Assembly (NCBI RefSeq): GCF_043197795.1
Contig: NZ_JBICTU010000019.1
Span: 1 to 64,000, forward strand
Source: Sphaerisporangium sp040649355
GTDB taxonomy: Bacteria > Actinomycetota > Actinomycetes > Streptosporangiales > Streptosporangiaceae
Direction of reading: 5' to 3'
Length of the DNA: 64,000 bases
How positions within the stretch are numbered: position 1 is the stretch's first letter; each line of letters opens with the position of its first letter. Shown piece by piece: positions 55,997 to 64,000 of this stretch. The notes under the pieces were generated by a model. The model saw nothing but the letters and a program-made list of their open reading frames with translations, was not told the origin of the DNA and searched no databases. Made by a program: the position numbers and the translations under genes.

Positions 55997-57211
55997 ATGT
56001 CATGCCGGGTCTGTTCGGGTCGGCTCAGCGAGTTCGCGGACTTCGGACCTCAGCCCATCTCGGACGCGTTCGTCGAGCCCGGTGACACCCGGGAGGAGTT
56101 CTCCTTCCGGCTCGCGGTCGGGATCTGCCAGACGTGCACGATGGTGCAGCTGCTGGAGGAGGTCCCCCGCGAGCGCATGTTCCACGAGGCATACCCCTAC
56201 CTGTCCTCCGGCTCCGCCGTCATGCGCGAGCACTTCGAGGCACTGGCCAAGACCCTGCTGGCCACGGAGCTAGCGGGGCCCGATCCCTTCGTCGTCGAGC
56301 TCGGCTGCAACGACGGCACGATGCTCAGGAGCATCGCCGACGCCGGCGTCCGGCACCTGGGAGTCGAGCCGTCCGGAGGGGTGGCCGACCTGGCCGCGGC
56401 CAAGGGGGTGCGGGTGCGCAAGGAGTTCTTCGAGGAGGCCACCGCGCGGCGGATCCGCGACACCGACGGCCCTGCGGACGTCGTCTACGCCGCCAACACC
56501 CTGTGCCACATCCCGTACATGGAGTCGATCCTGAGCGGGGTCGACGCGCTGCTGCGGCCGGACGGCGTCTTCGTGTTCGAGGACCCCTACCTCGCGGACA
56601 TCCTGGAGCGCGCCTCCTTCGACCAGATCTACGACGAGCATTTCTACTTCTTCACCGCCGGGTCCGTACAGCGGATGGCGCGGCGGTCCGGGTTCGAGCT
56701 CGTCGACGTCGAGCGGCTGCCCGTGCACGGGGGTGAGGTCCGCTACACGCTCGCGCGCAGGGGCGCGAGGCGGCCCGGCCCGGCGGTGGCCGAACTGCTG
56801 GCGGCCGAGGCCTCGGCCGGGATCACCGATCCGGCGACCCTCCGAAGGTTCACCGCCCGCGTCGAGCACATCCGGGACGCCCTCGTGGAACTGCTCACCG
56901 GCCTGCGGGACGAGGGGGCCACGGTCGCCGGGTACGGCGCGACCGCCAAGAGCGCCACCGTGCTGAACTACTGCGGCATCGGGCCCGAGCTGGTCCCGTT
57001 CGTCTGCGACACCACGCCCGCCAAGCAGGGCAGGCTCACACCCGGGTCGCGCATCCCGGTGCGGAGCCCCGAGGCGTTCTCCGGCCCGTACCCCGACTAC
57101 GCCCTGCTGTTCGCCTGGAACCACGCGGAAGAGATCATGGCCAAGGAGCGGGCGTTCAGGGAGTCGGGCGGCAGATGGATCCTCTACGTCCCCGAGGTGC
57201 ACGTTGTCTGA
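55997..57211 (+). CDS. NDP-hexose 3-C-methyltransferase (EvaC/TylCIII-like)
   Basis: A 404-residue SAM methyltransferase with an N-terminal zinc site (C3-x-x-C6 and C44-x-x-C47), SAM motif VVELGCNDGTML (99-110), the catalytic-pair segment IYDEHFYFF (Tyr212, His215) and a C-terminal domain with GYGATAKSATVLNY. It methylates C-3 of a TDP-3-amino- or 3-keto-sugar to give the branched carbon of vancosamine-type sugars. The ATG at 55997 follows AAGGAG. It overlaps the next gene by 8 bp. Confidence 0.94.
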   Translation: MSCRVCSGRLSEFADFGPQPISDAFVEPGDTREEFSFRLAVGICQTCTMVQLLEEVPRERMFHEAYPYLSSGSAVMREHFEALAKTLLATELAGPDPFVVELGCNDGTMLRSIADAGVRHLGVEPSGGVADLAAAKGVRVRKEFFEEATARRIRDTDGPADVVYAANTLCHIPYMESILSGVDALLRPDGVFVFEDPYLADILERASFDQIYDEHFYFFTAGSVQRMARRSGFELVDVERLPVHGGEVRYTLARRGARRPGPAVAELLAAEASAGITDPATLRRFTARVEHIRDALVELLTGLRDEGATVAGYGATAKSATVLNYCGIGPELVPFVCDTTPAKQGRLTPGSRIPVRSPEAFSGPYPDYALLFAWNHAEEIMAKERAFRESGGRWILYVPEVHVV

Positions 57212-58178
57212 CCGGGGCCGCCCGCTCGTCGTGGTCCTCGGAGCCTCGGGCTTCGTGGGCTCCGCTCTGGTCGCGAAGCTCGTCGCGCGCCGCGTGAGGC
57301 TGCGCCTCGTGGCACGCCGGCCCTCACCGGTCCCCTGCGACGCGCCGCGGGACGTCGACGTGCGCCGGGCCGACCTCGCCGTGCCCGGCCAGGTGGCGGA
57401 GGCCGTCGCGGGCGCCGACGTCGTGATCAACCTGCTCCTGCACGGCGACTGGCGTACGGCCACGAACGGGGGAGCGGTGGAGAAGGTGAACTGCGGCGTC
57501 GTGGGCGACATCGTCCAGGCCCTGCGGGCTGAGCGCAGGCCCGGCCCGCCCCCCGTCGTCCTGTTCGCCGGATCGACGTCGCAGGTCGGCCGCCGGGTCC
57601 AGGCCCGGATCGACGGAACCGAGCCCGACGACCCCGAGACCCCCTACGACCGGCAGAAGCTGGCCGCGGAGCGCGTCCTTGCGGCGGCCACGGCGCAGGG
57701 GGTGGTGCGCGGCGTCACGCTGCGCCTGCCCACGGTGTTCGGCGCGGCTCCGGCCGCCGACCGCGGCGTGGTCGCGGTGATGGCACGCCGCGCCCTGGCG
57801 GGCGAGCCGCTCACCATGTGGGGCGACGGCGGCGTTGAGCGCGACCTGCTCTACGTCGGCGACGCCGCCGAGGCGTTCCTCGCGGCGCTCGGCCGGGCGC
57901 ACGCGCTCGCCGGCCGGCACTGGCTGGTCGGTACGGGCCGGGGCACGAGCGTCCGCCACCTCTTCACCGCCATCGCGGAGATCGCGTCCGCGTACACCGG
58001 GGCCGAGCCCGTGCCCGTCATCTCCACTCCACCGCCGGATGGGGCGACTCTCATGGATCCGAAAAGCGTCGTGGCCGACCCTGCCGCCTTCCACAGGCGT
58101 ACCGGCTGGACGGCGCGCGTGCCGCTCGACGAGGCACTGCGCCGCACGGTCTCCCGCCTGGCGGGGCAGCGCGTATGA
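57204..58178 (+). CDS. NDP-hexose 4-ketoreductase (EvaE-like)
   Basis: A 324-residue short-chain/NAD(P)-dependent epimerase-family reductase: GASGFVGSAL (residues 13-22) binds NADPH, and Tyr148-x-x-x-Lys152 in PYDRQK with the Ser/Thr of FAGSTSQ forms the active site. It reduces the C-4 ketone as the last step of dTDP-L-vancosamine-type sugar assembly. The start is TTG at 57204, inside the end of the C-methyltransferase gene. Confidence 0.9.
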   Translation: MSDRGRPLVVVLGASGFVGSALVAKLVARRVRLRLVARRPSPVPCDAPRDVDVRRADLAVPGQVAEAVAGADVVINLLLHGDWRTATNGGAVEKVNCGVVGDIVQALRAERRPGPPPVVLFAGSTSQVGRRVQARIDGTEPDDPETPYDRQKLAAERVLAAATAQGVVRGVTLRLPTVFGAAPAADRGVVAVMARRALAGEPLTMWGDGGVERDLLYVGDAAEAFLAALGRAHALAGRHWLVGTGRGTSVRHLFTAIAEIASAYTGAEPVPVISTPPPDGATLMDPKSVVADPAAFHRRTGWTARVPLDEALRRTVSRLAGQRV

Positions 58179-58780
58179 AACCGCGAGAGCTGGCGGTGAC
58201 CGGCGCCTTCGAGTTCGTCCCCGAGACCTATCCCGACGATCGCGGCTTCTTCGTGTCCCCCTACCAGGAGGCGGCCTTCGCCGAGGCGGTCGGGCACCCG
58301 CTGTTTCCGGTGGCGCAGGCCAGCCAGAGCACGTCCAGGCGGGGAGTGGTCCGTGGCGTCCACTACACCCTCGCCCCGCCGGGGACGGCGAAGTACGTGT
58401 ACTGCACCAGGGGCAGGGCACTGGACCTCGTGGTCGACCTCAGGGTGGGGTCGCCGACCTTCGGCCGCTGGGACCAGCTTGAGCTGGCAGGCGACACCTG
58501 CCGTTCGGTGTACCTGCCGCCGGGGGTCGGGCACGCCTTCGCCGCGCTGGAGGACGACACGGTGGTGTGCTACCTGCTCTCGCAGGAGTACCAGAGCAGG
58601 AACGAGCTGGCCGTGTCGGTCTTCGACGCGGAGATCGGGCTGATCCTTCCGTCCGGAGCCGAGCCGATCCTCTCCGAGCGCGACCTGCTGGCCCCCACGC
58701 TGTCCGGGGCCGCCGAGCGCGGCCTGCTTCCCCGGTACGAGGCCTGCCTGGCCGTCGAGAAGGGCTTCCCGAGGTCCTGA
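58175..58780 (+). CDS. NDP-4-keto-6-deoxyhexose epimerase (EvaD/RmlC-like)
   Basis: A 201-residue RmlC-type cupin. It has the catalytic His63 in RGVHYTLAPPGTAKYV, Lys73, LVVDLRVGSPTFGRW and VYLPPGVGHAFAAL. It inverts C-5 (and possibly C-3) to give an L-sugar. The ATG overlaps the stop of the ketoreductase gene by 4 bp. Its stop directly abuts that of the convergent aminotransferase gene. Confidence 0.94.
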   Translation: MKPRELAVTGAFEFVPETYPDDRGFFVSPYQEAAFAEAVGHPLFPVAQASQSTSRRGVVRGVHYTLAPPGTAKYVYCTRGRALDLVVDLRVGSPTFGRWDQLELAGDTCRSVYLPPGVGHAFAALEDDTVVCYLLSQEYQSRNELAVSVFDAEIGLILPSGAEPILSERDLLAPTLSGAAERGLLPRYEACLAVEKGFPRS

Positions 58781-59890
58781 CTACAGCGTCCTCAGCACCT
58801 CGCGCAGCGCGGAGATGACCTTCTCCTGGAGCCCCACCGGCAGGGAGGGGTACATCGGCAGGGAGAAGATCTGGCCGGCCAGCTCCTCGGTCACGGGCAG
58901 ACTGCCAGGCGCGTGGCCGAGATGCGCGAAACCAGACATGGTGTGGATCGGCCAGGGATAGCTGACGTTGAGATGGATGTCATGGGCGCGCAGCGCCGCG
59001 ATGATGTCGTCGCGCCGGGGATGCCGCACGACGTACAGGTAGTAGACGTGCTCGTTGCCCTCGGCGACGGAGGGAAGGACGAGCTCGGTGTCGCCGAGGC
59101 CCTCGGCGTAGCGCGCCGCCACGGCCCGCCTGCCGGCGATGTACCGGTCGAGCCGGCGGAGCTTGCGGCGCAGGATCTCGGCCTGGACCTCGTCCAGCCG
59201 GGAGTTGTGCCCGGGCGTCTCCACCACGTAGTACGTCTGTTCCATGCCGTAGTAGCGGTGCCTGCGCAGGTTGGCGTCCACGGCGTCGTCGGAGGTGATC
59301 GTCGCTCCGCCGTCCCCGTAGGCGCCGAGCACCTTGGTCGGGTAGAACGAGAACCCGGCCGCCGCGCCCATCGACCCCGCCACGCGCCCGTGATGGCGGG
59401 CGCCGTGCGCCTGCGCGCAGTCCTCAAGGATCACCAGGTCGTGCCGGGCCGCGAGCCGTTCGAGCGGCGCCATGTCCACGCACTGCCCGTACAGGTGGAC
59501 GGGCAGCAGGCACCGGGTCCTCGGGGTGATCGCGGCCTCGACCTGGGCGACGTCCATGAGGTAGGTGTCCGGGCGCACGTCGGTGAAGACCGGTGTGGCG
59601 CCCACCCCGTCGACGGCGACCACCGTCGGCGCCGCGGTGTTGGACACGGTGATCACCTCGTCGCCCCTGCCGACGCCCAGGGCCTGCAGGCCGAGCTTGA
59701 TGGCGTTGGTGCCGTTGTCGACGCCCGCGCAGTGACGCACCCCGTGGTAGGCCGCGAACTCCCGCTCGAAGGAGCGGACGCTCTCGCCGAGGACGAGCTG
59801 CCCGGAACGGAACACGGTCTCCACGGCGTCGGCGATGTCCTCGCGCTCGGCGTCGTATTCCGCCAGGTAGTCCCAGACACGGGTGGGCAT
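58781..59890 (-). CDS. PLP-dependent sugar aminotransferase (EvaB/DegT-DnrJ-EryC1 family)
   Basis: A 369-residue DegT/DnrJ/EryC1/StrS aminotransferase: internal-aldimine Lys186 in FSFYPTKVLGAYGDGG, Asp157 in ILEDCAQAHGA, and GVDNGTNAIKLGLQALG binding phosphate. It adds the C-3 amino group to the keto sugar using glutamate or glutamine. The ATG at 59890 follows GAGGAGGA. It is transcribed alone, divergently from the glycosyltransferase gene. Confidence 0.93.
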   Translation of the reverse strand: MPTRVWDYLAEYDAEREDIADAVETVFRSGQLVLGESVRSFEREFAAYHGVRHCAGVDNGTNAIKLGLQALGVGRGDEVITVSNTAAPTVVAVDGVGATPVFTDVRPDTYLMDVAQVEAAITPRTRCLLPVHLYGQCVDMAPLERLAARHDLVILEDCAQAHGARHHGRVAGSMGAAAGFSFYPTKVLGAYGDGGATITSDDAVDANLRRHRYYGMEQTYYVVETPGHNSRLDEVQAEILRRKLRRLDRYIAGRRAVAARYAEGLGDTELVLPSVAEGNEHVYYLYVVRHPRRDDIIAALRAHDIHLNVSYPWPIHTMSGFAHLGHAPGSLPVTEELAGQIFSLPMYPSLPVGLQEKVISALREVLRTL

Positions 59891-59936
59891 CGGCGTCCTC
59901 CTCGGATTCGGGCCCAGCGTAATCACGCCCCTCCGA

Positions 59937-60023
59937 ATAGGGGAACCCCTATGAGGAGGGGTGGTTGAGGGGGGGTGACAGGGGGGATTAGGGGGTGCCG
60001 TGATTCGGGGAACCCTTATTAGG
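59937..60023. promoter_or_regulatory. Divergent promoter with palindrome and G-tracts
   Basis: It contains the perfect palindrome ATAGGGGAACCCCTAT (59937-59952), four G-tracts (59958-59961, 59969-59975, 59981-59986, 59991-59995) with loops of 7, 5 and 4 bases that fit a G-quadruplex, and the related half-element GGGGAACCCTTATT at 60007. It serves the aminotransferase and glycosyltransferase genes. Confidence 0.5.
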
Positions 60024-60068
60024 TTGCGAGTAGCGCATACCCGCGTAATCTGCCGGAGAGATTTCCAC

Positions 60069-61259
60069 ATGACGCGACACTATCTTTTCATGTGTCATCC
60101 CGATCATGGTCATGTAATACCGAATCTGGCCGTGGTCGCCGAATTGGTTCGCAGAGGAAACCGGGTCACCTACCTGACCGCGCAGAGCATGGCGGCCATC
60201 GTGGAAAAGACCGGTGCCACCGTCCTGTGTTATGACTCGAAATACCGCAAGGCGAACTTCCTGGATCTCGCCGACGACCCGCTTTATCTGCTGTCACTGT
60301 TGCTGGACGAGAGCCAGGCGATGCTGGAAGCCCTCGACGAGCAGATGCGCGACCGGCCCGACATGATCGTGTACGACACCTCCATCCTCTACGCCGGGCG
60401 TGTCCTCGCCAGGAAATGGGGGCGCCCGGCGGCGCAGCTCATCCCCTTCTTCGCGTCGAACGCCCACTTCTCCTATCTCAACGCCGTCTACAACCCCGGT
60501 GGCGAGGGGCCCACGCTGACCCGGTGGGTGGACGACATGCTCGCCAGGATCGGCGCGATGGCCCGCTCCCACGGGGTCGACGTCCCGGCCGCGGAACTGT
60601 GGTGGGAGGTCCAGGACTTCAGCCTGGTGACCATTCCCCGGGCGTTCCAGTTCGCCGGGGACACCTTCGACGAGCGGTTCTCCTTCGTCGGCCCCTGCCT
60701 CGGAGAACGGAGCTTCCTCGGAGGGTGGGAACCCCCGGGCGACGGGCTCCCGGTCGCCCTGGTCTCCTTCGGGGCGGTATTCAACGAGCACCCCGGGTTC
60801 TTCCGCACCTGCGTCGCGGCCTTCGGCGACATCCCCTTGCACGTGGTCATGACCGTGGCGGAGGGCATGGATCCCGCCGATCTCGGCCCGCTGCCCTCCA
60901 ACATCGAGGTACACCGCTGGGTGCCGCACCTGAGCGTGCTGCGTCACGCGTCCGTGGCGGTCACGCACGGCGGCATGGGCACGGTGATGGAGGCCCTGCA
61001 CTCGGGCTGCCCGATGGTCGTCGTCCCGACCTCCGGCCTCGACTGGCCGGCCGCGAGGCGCATAGAGGAACTGGGTCTCGGCCGGGTCCTGCCTCCCGCC
61101 GACGTCACCGCGGAGCGGCTGCGCGACGCCGTGCTCGGCGTCGCGGCCGACCAGGACGTACGGCGCGCCACGAGCGCGATGCGACAGGATGTCCGGGCGG
61201 CGGGTGGCGCCGTCCGCGCCGCGGAGGAGATCGAGCAGTACCTGACGCGGACCGGCTGA
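60069..61259 (+). CDS. Glycosyltransferase (macrolide/MGT-type, GT1)
   Basis: A 396-residue GT-B enzyme: N-terminal acceptor domain starting HYLFMCHPDHGHVIPNLAV and C-terminal nucleotide-sugar site with NIEVHRWVPHLSVL and VTHGGMGTVMEALHSGCPMV. It closely fits the MGT family that glycosylates macrolides and other polyketides. It probably attaches the amino sugar made by the surrounding genes to the cluster's scaffold, or acts as a self-resistance glycosyltransferase. The ATG at 60069 follows GGAGAG. Confidence 0.9.
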   Translation: MTRHYLFMCHPDHGHVIPNLAVVAELVRRGNRVTYLTAQSMAAIVEKTGATVLCYDSKYRKANFLDLADDPLYLLSLLLDESQAMLEALDEQMRDRPDMIVYDTSILYAGRVLARKWGRPAAQLIPFFASNAHFSYLNAVYNPGGEGPTLTRWVDDMLARIGAMARSHGVDVPAAELWWEVQDFSLVTIPRAFQFAGDTFDERFSFVGPCLGERSFLGGWEPPGDGLPVALVSFGAVFNEHPGFFRTCVAAFGDIPLHVVMTVAEGMDPADLGPLPSNIEVHRWVPHLSVLRHASVAVTHGGMGTVMEALHSGCPMVVVPTSGLDWPAARRIEELGLGRVLPPADVTAERLRDAVLGVAADQDVRRATSAMRQDVRAAGGAVRAAEEIEQYLTRTG

Positions 61260-62794
61260 TGGGCGGGGCGCTCGAATTCCGCGTCCTTGGACCGCTCAGG
61301 GTGTTCAAGGACGGTGCTGAGCTGCAGATCTGCGCGAACCGGGAGCTGGCGATCCTGGCGAGCCTGGTCCTGAACGCCAACCGGGTCGTCAGCGTGGACC
61401 GGCTGATCGAGACGGTGTGGGCCGGCTCCGCGCCGCGGAGCGCCTGGAGGCAGATCGCCATCTGCGTGTCGCGGCTGCGCCGCACGCTGGGCGCCGGCGC
61501 CATCGAGACGTCCAGCCCCGGTTACCTGCTGCGGGCGGGCGCCGACACCATCGACTGGCTCCAGTTCAGGGCGCTGGTGGCGCGGGCACGCGTCGAGGAG
61601 GCGGGCAGGGACAAGGAGGACACCGTACACCTGCTGCGCCAGGCTCTCGCGCTGTGGCGGGGAAACCCCTTCGAGGACCTCCGGGGCCTGCGCTACGACG
61701 TGGCGCGCATGGAGGAGTCACGCCTGGAGGCCATGGAGGCGTGCCTGGAGCTGGAGATCGAGCTCGGGCACCACCACGAGGTGATCCCGGAGCTGCTGGC
61801 GCTGGTGGCGGAGTGCCCGTTCCGCGAGCGGGTGCGGGCCCAGCTGATGCTCGCGCAGTACCGGGCGGGACGCCGGGCCGAGGCGTTGCGCGCCTACCAG
61901 GAGACGCGCAGGTACCTGCTGGAGCAGATCGGCCTCGAACCGGGCCCGGCGCTGCGGCGGCTCCACGACCAGATCCTCAGGGACGAGTCCGCGCTCATGC
62001 GGCCCCCCGCCCACAGGCCCGCCGCCGCAGGCCCGGTCGTCCCCTGCCAGCTTCCTCCGCAGGTCCTGCCGTTCGTGGGCAGGGACGAGGAGACGATCGC
62101 GCTGGACCTGGCGATGCGGCCGGATCCCGGGGTGGCGGTGCCCGGCACGATGGTCGTGAGCGGCCCGGCCGGCGTCGGGAAGACCGCGCTGGTACTGCGG
62201 TGGGCGCACAACCGCATCGACTGGTTCCCCGACGGCCAGCTCTTCGCCGACATGGGCGGCGACGGCGAGGGCCCGGCACAGGACCCGGACGCGGTCGTCG
62301 ACCGGTTCCTGCGGGCGCTCGGCGTGCCGGCCCACGAGATCCCCCTGGACCGGGCCGAGAAGCTGGCCCTCTACCGAAGCTGGACGGCGCGCAGGCGGCT
62401 GCTCGTGGTGCTGGACAACGCCAGGGACAGCGAGCAGGTGCGGCCCCTGCTGCCCGGCGGCGCGCACTGCCGGGTGGTCGTCACCAGCGCCGACCCCCTC
62501 GACGAGCTCGTGGCCAGGCAGGGGGCGCACCGCGAGTTCGTCCGCCCCCTGGCGGCCGAGGTGGCGAGGGAACTGGCGGACCTGCTCGTCGGCACGTCGT
62601 ACGCCCCGTTCCGGGCGCAGTCGGTGACGGACCTCGTCGCCACCTCCTCGGGGAACCCCCTGTCCCTGCGTCTCGGCGCCGCCCGGATGTGCTCACGGGC
62701 GGGGCCCCGTCACGACCTGGCCAGGATCGCGGCCAGCGCCCCCGCGAGCGCCTCCTGCGACGCCTCCCCGCCGGGCGACCGCCAGCCGACGTGA
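61259..62794 (+). CDS. SARP-family activator with NB-ARC domain
   Basis: A 511-residue regulator. OmpR-type winged helix (FRVLGPLRVF... RLIETVWAG, residues 6-95), bacterial transcriptional activation domain (about 98-245; FRERVRAQLMLAQYRAGRRAEALRAYQ) and an NB-ARC ATPase domain with Walker A GPAGVGKTAL near 301. It stops soon after SGNPLSLRLGAARM, so it lacks the C-terminal TPR part of AfsR. Its ATG overlaps the glycosyltransferase stop (TGATG). The 3' end overlaps the convergent monooxygenase gene by 85 bp, and its last ~25 residues are antisense to that gene. Confidence 0.9.
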   Translation: MGGALEFRVLGPLRVFKDGAELQICANRELAILASLVLNANRVVSVDRLIETVWAGSAPRSAWRQIAICVSRLRRTLGAGAIETSSPGYLLRAGADTIDWLQFRALVARARVEEAGRDKEDTVHLLRQALALWRGNPFEDLRGLRYDVARMEESRLEAMEACLELEIELGHHHEVIPELLALVAECPFRERVRAQLMLAQYRAGRRAEALRAYQETRRYLLEQIGLEPGPALRRLHDQILRDESALMRPPAHRPAAAGPVVPCQLPPQVLPFVGRDEETIALDLAMRPDPGVAVPGTMVVSGPAGVGKTALVLRWAHNRIDWFPDGQLFADMGGDGEGPAQDPDAVVDRFLRALGVPAHEIPLDRAEKLALYRSWTARRRLLVVLDNARDSEQVRPLLPGGAHCRVVVTSADPLDELVARQGAHREFVRPLAAEVARELADLLVGTSYAPFRAQSVTDLVATSSGNPLSLRLGAARMCSRAGPRHDLARIAASAPASASCDASPPGDRQPT

Positions 62795-64000
62795 CCGTCC
62801 GGGCGGATCAGCACGGCGCCGGTCGCTCCCACGCCGTACTCCTCCGCCCAGGTGGGCGAGGTGAGCGGGGTGGAGCCGTCGGGGGAGATCTCCACGGCGG
62901 TGAGCGCGACGCCGTACCGGTGCGCCGCCTCCTTGGCGGGCTGGAGCCACCCGCCGCCCGCCGGGGTCATGAGGGTGAAGGACGCTCCGAGCAGGTCGAG
63001 CGTCGAAACCCGGCCCGAGTGCCCCGACAGCCACACGTGCGGAGCGCGGTGACCTGGGCGGGCCACCGGGACGTAGGTCCGGTACGGATCGTCCGGCGCG
63101 GGCTCCGGCGTGCCGTCGGGGACCACGGCGTCCGAGGAGTAGTGGAAGCCGAGGATCAGCCCCTCGGAGCTGCGGCGGCCGGCCTGCTGCTCGATGGACT
63201 CCCGCATGGACAGCTTCCCCTGCATCATGCGGAACGTGATGAGGGCGTTGACCAGGCTCTCCTCGACCGTCCGGGCGGCGATCGGACGGCGCTCGGCCTC
63301 GTAGGTGGCGAGCAGCTCCTCCCCGGCGGTCCCGCGCAGGACGGCGGCCAGCTTCCAGGCGAGGTTGTGCGCGTCCTGGATGCCGCAGTTCATGCCGAAC
63401 CCGCCCTGCGGGGTCGCCACGTGCGCGGCGTCGCCGGCCAGGAAGACCGGGCCCTCGCGGAACCCGGTCGCGACCACGGCCTGCTGGAGCCACGGCATGA
63501 CGCCCAGGATGCGGACGGGCAGGTCGGGGATGCCGACCGCCGACCGGACGGCCGCCAGGCACACCTCCTCGGTGAAGTCGTCCGCGCTCCCGCCCTCGGC
63601 CGGGTCGTACCCGGTCTGGAGCATCCACCGGCGCCGGTTGTCCACCGCCTCGACCGCGCAGGGCGGGTCGCTGCGCAGGAAGGACAGCGCGGCCCTGCGG
63701 TCGGCGGGCAGGCCGCCGAGATCGGCGTCGAACATGACGCTGACCATGTGGCCCATCGGGGGAGGTCCCTCGACCCCGATGCCCAGCCCGTCCCTGATGG
63801 TGCTGCGGCTGCCGTCCGCGGCCACGAGATACCGCGCGCGTACGAGCGTGCGGGAACCCTCCGACTCGACGACCGCCTCCACGCCGCTCGGGGTGGTGCG
63901 CGTCTCGGTCATGGCGGTCGCGAACCGGACGTGTGCCACCGGCCGCTCCTCGGCGTGCCTGCGGAGGATCACCTCAAGCAGGTCCTGGGAGCACAGGCAG
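62710..64000 (-). CDS. FAD-dependent aromatic monooxygenase (partial, runs off the window)
   Basis: At least 430 residues of a group A flavin hydroxylase (PgaE/RdmE/MhpA type); the 5' end lies beyond 64000, since the frame stays open (SQDLLEVILRRHAEERPVAH). Motifs seen are YLVAADGSRSTIRDGLGI, VFLAGDAAHVATPQGGFGMN (FAD ribityl binding) and a C-terminal thioredoxin-like domain. These enzymes hydroxylate aromatic polyketides, suggesting such a scaffold. The N-terminal GxGxxG cannot be seen. Confidence 0.9.
   Translation of the reverse strand, partial: CLCSQDLLEVILRRHAEERPVAHVRFATAMTETRTTPSGVEAVVESEGSRTLVRARYLVAADGSRSTIRDGLGIGVEGPPPMGHMVSVMFDADLGGLPADRRAALSFLRSDPPCAVEAVDNRRRWMLQTGYDPAEGGSADDFTEEVCLAAVRSAVGIPDLPVRILGVMPWLQQAVVATGFREGPVFLAGDAAHVATPQGGFGMNCGIQDAHNLAWKLAAVLRGTAGEELLATYEAERRPIAARTVEESLVNALITFRMMQGKLSMRESIEQQAGRRSSEGLILGFHYSSDAVVPDGTPEPAPDDPYRTYVPVARPGHRAPHVWLSGHSGRVSTLDLLGASFTLMTPAGGGWLQPAKEAAHRYGVALTAVEISPDGSTPLTSPTWAEEYGVGATGAVLIRPDGHVGWRSPGGEASQEALAGALAAILARS

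Noticed and set aside
60416..61258. A frame upstream of and continuous with the SARP, which would lengthen the regulator by 281 residues
   Set aside because: That part is antiphase to the well-supported glycosyltransferase; the SARP homology starts at the TGATG overlap at 61259.

Overview
The window is high-GC DNA with GTG/TTG starts, overlapping translationally coupled genes, DUF1707 proteins, a GH10-CBM2 xylanase, IdeR/DmdR-type iron boxes and SARP/LAL regulators. This points to a filamentous actinomycete; the genus cannot be fixed from the sequence, although a Streptosporangiales-like organism would fit.

Layout. (1) 1-460: small direct repeats, a hairpin and a 46-bp tandem repeat. (2) 460-3974: a tRNA-Arg(CCG) gene followed by a decayed 3.4-kb integrative element. 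It carries an integrase pseudogene, a truncated GntR regulator, a YdcF-like gene and a nuclease-like gene, and ends in a second copy of the tRNA 3' end plus the tRNA's displaced terminator. (3) 4093-6001: a secreted xylanase with candidate GAAANTTTC operators and two terminators. (4) 6577-6918: a small secreted protein made of Gly-Pro-Tyr-Gly-His repeats. (5) 7131-42475: a complete hydroxamate siderophore locus. (6) 42646-44377: three ordinary small genes. (7) 44573-64000: the left part of a second biosynthetic cluster, cut by the window edge.

Siderophore locus. Four iron boxes (10379, 14404, 14472, 42457) sit in front of its four transcription units. These are: an ornithine N5-hydroxylase with an unusual methyltransferase/siderophore-reductase fusion; an ornithine N-formyltransferase; a FepCGD-like importer; a 7,551-residue six-module NRPS with an MbtH protein; and a heterodimeric ABC exporter with a binding lipoprotein. 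Hand-read specificity codes give X(N-Me)-Ser-hOrn(N-Me)-basic-Ser-basic/hOrn. The assembly line has no thioesterase and ends in an epimerization domain, and its third condensation domain lacks the catalytic His. The product should be a linear or C-terminally cyclised N-methylated hydroxamate peptide, broadly of the scabichelin/albachelin type but with a module order I do not recognise.

Second cluster. A LeuA-type isopropylmalate synthase overlaps a giant LuxR (LAL) regulator. A UbiA prenyltransferase, a soluble two-component system, an aldo/keto reductase, a glycosyltransferase, a SARP and an aromatic-ring FAD monooxygenase accompany five enzymes that match the EvaA-E steps of L-vancosamine-type sugar synthesis (2,3-dehydratase, aminotransferase, 3-C-methyltransferase, epimerase, 4-ketoreductase). 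Thymidylyltransferase, 4,6-dehydratase and the scaffold synthase are not in the window. An 11-bp-periodic heptamer array at 53376-53415 is a good candidate SARP operator.
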